NCBI GenBank assembly: GCA_025890175.1
Contig: JANPYM010000002.1
Span: 1,227,976-1,291,975, forward strand
DNA length: 64,000 nt
Origin: Ciborinia camelliae
Taxonomy: Eukaryota; Ascomycota; Leotiomycetes; Helotiales; Sclerotiniaceae
Direction: 5' to 3'
The position numbers and the translations under genes are program-made. Below are positions 60,675 to 64,000 of this stretch, piece after piece (the stretch's first letter is position 1; every line of letters begins with the position of its first letter). Below the pieces are notes generated by a model that saw only the letters and a list, made by a program, of their open reading frames with translations, made no database searches and was not told the DNA's origin.

Positions 60675-61208
60675 ATTTTCCTTGCGTGATTAATCGCATG
60701 AAGGGGTGATGACTATTTTCGTGAACCCTTTCTATACCGATTCCTGTACACAAGGTGATCGCCGATTGTACTTTATAATCAAGACGGCACCGAGAAAGTG
60801 CACGTCATGAAGAAACATTTTGTCCTACGTGGAGATTGTGTTTGTGAATCCTGGCTCCGATCGCTCTAGTATCAATCGATTGTCGTAAATAGAGTCCACG
60901 AAGAGTTATCTCTAGATAGATATCCTCAATAATCGATGACGCTTGATATCAGTACATTCCCAACAATATTGACATCTTCCAAGAACGGAAGGGGATTAAA
61001 GGAGAAAAGAATGATTTCTTTTTGCAGACCCACATGCCATCACCTGCTTCCAAAACTCAGTGAATGATATTGCAATCTTTCATAAAACCTTTGCCTTTTA
61101 CTCTCTTCTGACTCCCTGAACAAGCACAATAAAGCTTTCCAGGAAGCGCGTTTCCAAGCTGTAAGCTTCTCCAATTCTCATTCGGGCTATCGACTTCGAC
61201 CACCCAAA
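60675..61208. other. Intergenic region
   Basis: No feature supported. Confidence 0.5.
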
Positions 61209-61628
61209 ATGTCATCACTCTCATCTTGCGCACAAATGTCCATCCAGCCAAGCCAAATCGGAAATCTTCCTCCACTTTACCTCAGCAGTCGGCCTTCAGA
61301 ATCCAAATTAAAGCACATGGAACACCACTGGAACCAAGTTGTTCAGCAGTATCGAGATATGTCCGATGCAAAAGCATTGGACATCATAATGCTCCAGGAA
61401 GAATTGGAGAAGGGTATGCCGATGGAAAAGAGAATGGAGGTACAGGAATACGTTTTCGGCGTGAAAGACCCAGAGAGAAGAGCTATGTTGGAAGTCTGGC
61501 TGGCGAGGTTTCCGGGCTTCATGTTGATGACTGATAGATTGGCCGATTTTGGAGTTAGGGATACAAGGGAAAGAGTCGTAGCTCTGAGTGGTTGGAAATT
61601 ATGGCTTAGGGAATGGAAGTTCTGGTGA
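61209..61628 (+). CDS. Hypothetical small protein
   Basis: Single frame of 139 aa starting MSSLSSCAQMSIQPSQ. The middle is helical, acidic/basic amphipathic (KALDIIMLQEELEKGMPMEK, RMEVQEYVFGVKDPERRAML) and the C-terminus Trp-rich (GWKLWLREWKFW). Composition looks like real coding sequence and much better than the minus-strand frame across it (61343-61792). No family recognised. Confidence 0.45.
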   Translation: MSSLSSCAQMSIQPSQIGNLPPLYLSSRPSESKLKHMEHHWNQVVQQYRDMSDAKALDIIMLQEELEKGMPMEKRMEVQEYVFGVKDPERRAMLEVWLARFPGFMLMTDRLADFGVRDTRERVVALSGWKLWLREWKFW

Positions 61629-61917
61629 TTCGAGAACAAGGTGAGGTGTAGATGTGGAGAGGCAATTGATTTTTGACATAATACGTTGGTCAACGCGAGA
61701 TATATGCAGTGTGCTTGTTTGCGGTGGCAGAGATTGAACAGATATGTTCCGCGATGTGATTCTATTCTTGGAAGTGGAAGGATGCGGCTCAAAACTAATC
61801 ATCATGTTTGCAAACGCAAAGAAATCGTCCGTCTGTACGTTATCTTTGAAACAATAACAATACAAAACAAACCGTTCCCTCGAATCCGTCCCAAAGTTTA
61901 GCATAAATGTATAGGTA
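61629..61917. other. Intergenic stretch
   Basis: Lies between two convergent hypothetical genes; nothing supported. Confidence 0.45.
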
Positions 61918-62241
61918 TCAATGATATGATGTGCGGGCCGATTTCCCTGCCTGCCGCTCTAGCCAAAATTCGGTATATGCGGTTCGGTCTATCCCATTGG
62001 TCAATACGTCCGATTGGTTCGCTTTGTACGTCCCTTCGAAATCCACCTTTACTCCAAGCAAGAGATCGGTTCGATAATCCTCATCAAATCCCTTATTCGT
62101 ATTAACGGAATTAAAAAGTTTCCTTGAAAGTCGAAAGTCTTCGAGAAAATGGTCTTCATAAGCAACAGAATGACTTGATAGCCATTCTTGTAGTCGATGT
62201 CTAAACTTGCCTCCCACGGGCCACATGGACACTTTCCTCAT
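61918..62241 (-). CDS. Hypothetical small protein
   Basis: Frame of 107 aa starting MRKVSMWPVGGKFRHRLQEW; mixed, soluble composition with no low-complexity bias (LLLGVKVDFEGTYKANQSD). It could be a whole small gene or the last exon of a larger one. No family recognised. Confidence 0.3.
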   Translation of the reverse strand: MRKVSMWPVGGKFRHRLQEWLSSHSVAYEDHFLEDFRLSRKLFNSVNTNKGFDEDYRTDLLLGVKVDFEGTYKANQSDVLTNGIDRTAYTEFWLERQAGKSARTSYH

Positions 62242-62905
62242 CGGCGACCAGTGTGTATGTTAATACTGAGAATGGACCGAAAATATGTCCAGAGTGGCCA
62301 CTAGGCTCATAGAGACCCTAATGATTGACACGCCAGAAGGATTCATGCAAGTAATTGTCGATTAACAGCTTCAATGATGTAATTCAAGAATGGCATTCGA
62401 GACTTACATGCATAACTATATTCGAAGCTGGGAATGCTTCAAATTGAGGCGACATGTTTGGAAACGTTAGTCAAATGCAAAATAAATACCACCATTAGGA
62501 AATCTCTCAATGATTTGGAATACCAGAACCTACATAACCAGGATCTAAATAATTGGTTCATCTCAATCACAGATTCGAATGAGGACTTGGGGAAAACGTT
62601 TACTATCACAGAGTTTTATCCCCAAATCCCAGAAGCTCAGAGTGATCGACCGGTCATGATCAACAAGTCAGCGAGGTTATATCCTGGTTGGCAATTAACC
62701 AACCAATTGGATAAATTGATAGTTTCTTGATTTTGGGTTAAATCCCATATTTGCGTATCTTTCCAGTGGTATTCAATATTATGAGGATATCGAATATTTC
62801 CAGTGGTATGGAATTCAATATCATATAAGTACTTGCACTTTCACATACACCAGGTTTATACCAACAACCTCCATCTTGAAACGTTTTGTTTCTTGCCTCT
62901 CAAGG
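62242..62905. other. Promoter region of the O-methyltransferase, with a weak ORF
   Basis: Contains a 98-codon plus-strand frame at 62434-62730 whose second half (FTITEFYPQIPEAQSD) has protein-like composition but no recognised domain; it may be a gene fragment. The repeated TTTCCAGTGGTAT..CAATAT motif at 62761-62822 lies before the methyltransferase start. Confidence 0.35.
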
Positions 62906-64000
62906 ATGGCTAGCTACAGCTTTCAAAGAACGGCCATGGAATTGGGCGGGAGATTCTTCAGTTCAGGTAAGTCAACTAGACTAGCAGGTACGATATCCTC
63001 TGCCCCAAAGCCTGTTATTACACACAATCACTCAATAATACCATACTTCCTCAACCGTTCATTTGCATCCAAGTCTCATATCTCTTCAATTGTGAAGTTA
63101 GCTGCAACTATCACTAGAGAGACGGAGAGAATCAGTGCGTACTTGAAGAATAATGGAATCGAAGAGCCAAGCTTCGACGTCAAATCTGCCGTGGCATTTC
63201 CAAAACTACCCGAAGATTTGAGAAAGTCCAGAGAAGAGTTAATTATAGCTACAAAGGAGTTAGGTGACCTTGTTACCGGAGCGAAGGAAGGACTTCGATG
63301 GTTGGCTTGGGATGTATATATATTTTTCATACGGTTCAAACGATAGTTGTGACTGACAATTTGCAGTTCGTCGACGTACTTTCGCTTCAAGCCATATATC
63401 ATTATGGTATTGGTACGACCATCAATCCAAGTTATCTCGGATGTAATAAATGACTAACTCTTGATAGCCAAATCATTTCCATTGGATGGTACTGCTACTT
63501 TCGAAGAAATTTCGCAAAAAGTTGGCTTGGACGTCCTCAATGTGAGAAGATTCATGCGTCATGCGATGACAAATAGGATATTCCGGGAGGTTGAACCAGA
63601 ATTAGTAGCGCACACTGCTGCTAGTAAGCTCTTAGCTGAAGACCAATCGATGATAGACTGGGTTGGACATTGCGTGGAAGAAATTTGGCCCGTACGTTGA
63701 TATTCCGAGCCCACAGGGACGTCTCTTTCTCTTCCTTCACAGACCCAACTAACCCCCCTAAAGGCTACAGAAAAGACAATCGCCGCTCTCTCACAATATC
63801 CTTCAGCCTCCGAGCCCACTCAAACAGGCTTCTGTCTCGCCAATGGAACCATGGATATTGAACATCTGTTCACTACCCTCGAAAAGTCCCCTGCTCGTGC
63901 AAAACGCTTTGGGGGAGCAATGGCATCTTTCACCAGCGGCGAAGGCTACGAAATATCCCACACCATCGACAACTATAACTGGGCTTGTCTTAACTCTCGC
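62906..64000 (+). CDS. SAM-dependent O-methyltransferase, N-terminal part (cut by window end)
   Basis: Partial. Exons 62906-63313, 63367-63406, 63468-63691 and 63764 to the window end, in frame, 304 residues visible. This is the N-terminal dimerisation half of a fungal COMT-type O-methyltransferase: helical segment AATITRETERISAYL, TKELGDLVTGAKEGLRWLAWD, LSLQAIYHYGIAKSFPLDG-like region, winged helix FEEISQKVGLDVLNVRRFMR and HTAASKLL. The SAM-binding Rossmann domain should follow beyond 64000. Such enzymes methylate aromatic or polyketide hydroxyls and often belong to secondary-metabolite clusters. The open frame extends upstream to a TTG at 62876; ATG 62906 is used, and a splice-like site near 62967 makes the N-terminus uncertain. 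Confidence 0.85.

Noticed and set aside
61343..61792. 149-codon minus frame
   Set aside because: Ser/Leu/Pro-rich antisense of the better plus-strand frame 61209-61628.

Overview
This window looks like nuclear DNA from a filamentous ascomycete. The genes are intron-rich, with short introns of about 50-100 bases, GTAAGT/GTATGT donors and CTAAC/CTGAC branch sites. The gene content (LCB2, RIB3, COQ3, FBP1, a Ris1/Uls1-type helicase, Zn2Cys6 and C2H2 regulators, a serine carboxypeptidase, 2EXR-like proteins) and protein style fit Pezizomycotina, and my best guess is Leotiomycetes near Botrytis/Sclerotinia. That placement is inference from family resemblance only. A 10-N gap followed by 29 C shows a draft assembly.

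Layout. 1-7 kb: LCB2 (sphingolipid synthesis) and a DUF1295/steroid-reductase-like membrane protein. 7.8-9.8 kb, minus: an Arg/Glu/Ser/Pro-rich protein with a DUF8035-like C-terminus. 9.8-14.4 kb: empty divergent region. 14.4-19.0 kb: a seven-exon SNF2/RING ATPase of the Ris1/Uls1 type. 20.7-22.9 kb, minus: a probably GPI-anchored serine carboxypeptidase. 24.9-25.4 kb: a small hydrophilic protein whose frame is broken at a C run. 25.4-35.8 kb: a gene desert. 35.8-37.3 kb: a four-finger C2H2 regulator. 38.4-39.2 kb, minus, RIB3 and 40.0-40.9 kb, plus, COQ3 are divergent. 40.9-43.5 kb: AT-rich DNA with a decayed ~100-base tandem repeat and a MITE-like palindrome. 43.5-44.7 kb: an RNPS1-like SR/RRM protein. 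45.4-47.9 kb: two 2EXR-like paralogues. 49.0-50.2 kb, minus: FBP1. 51.4-53.3 kb: decayed, possibly BTB-derived sequence up to the assembly gap. 53.5-57.0 kb, minus: a large Zn2Cys6 regulator. 58.2-59.6 kb, minus: a pepsin-family protein lacking both catalytic Asp motifs. 60-62.7 kb: small orphan ORFs. 62.9-64 kb: the first four exons of an O-methyltransferase cut by the window end.

The genes do not form one pathway; they are mostly independent housekeeping and regulatory genes. No tRNA, rRNA, CRISPR array or intact transposon was seen. The most interesting items are the pseudo-aspartyl protease, the ~100-base repeat array with its palindromic insert, the small frameshifted protein, and the decayed BTB-like block. 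Exon limits below were worked out by hand from splice signals and reading-frame continuity. Two junctions remain doubtful (near 5183 and 56926).
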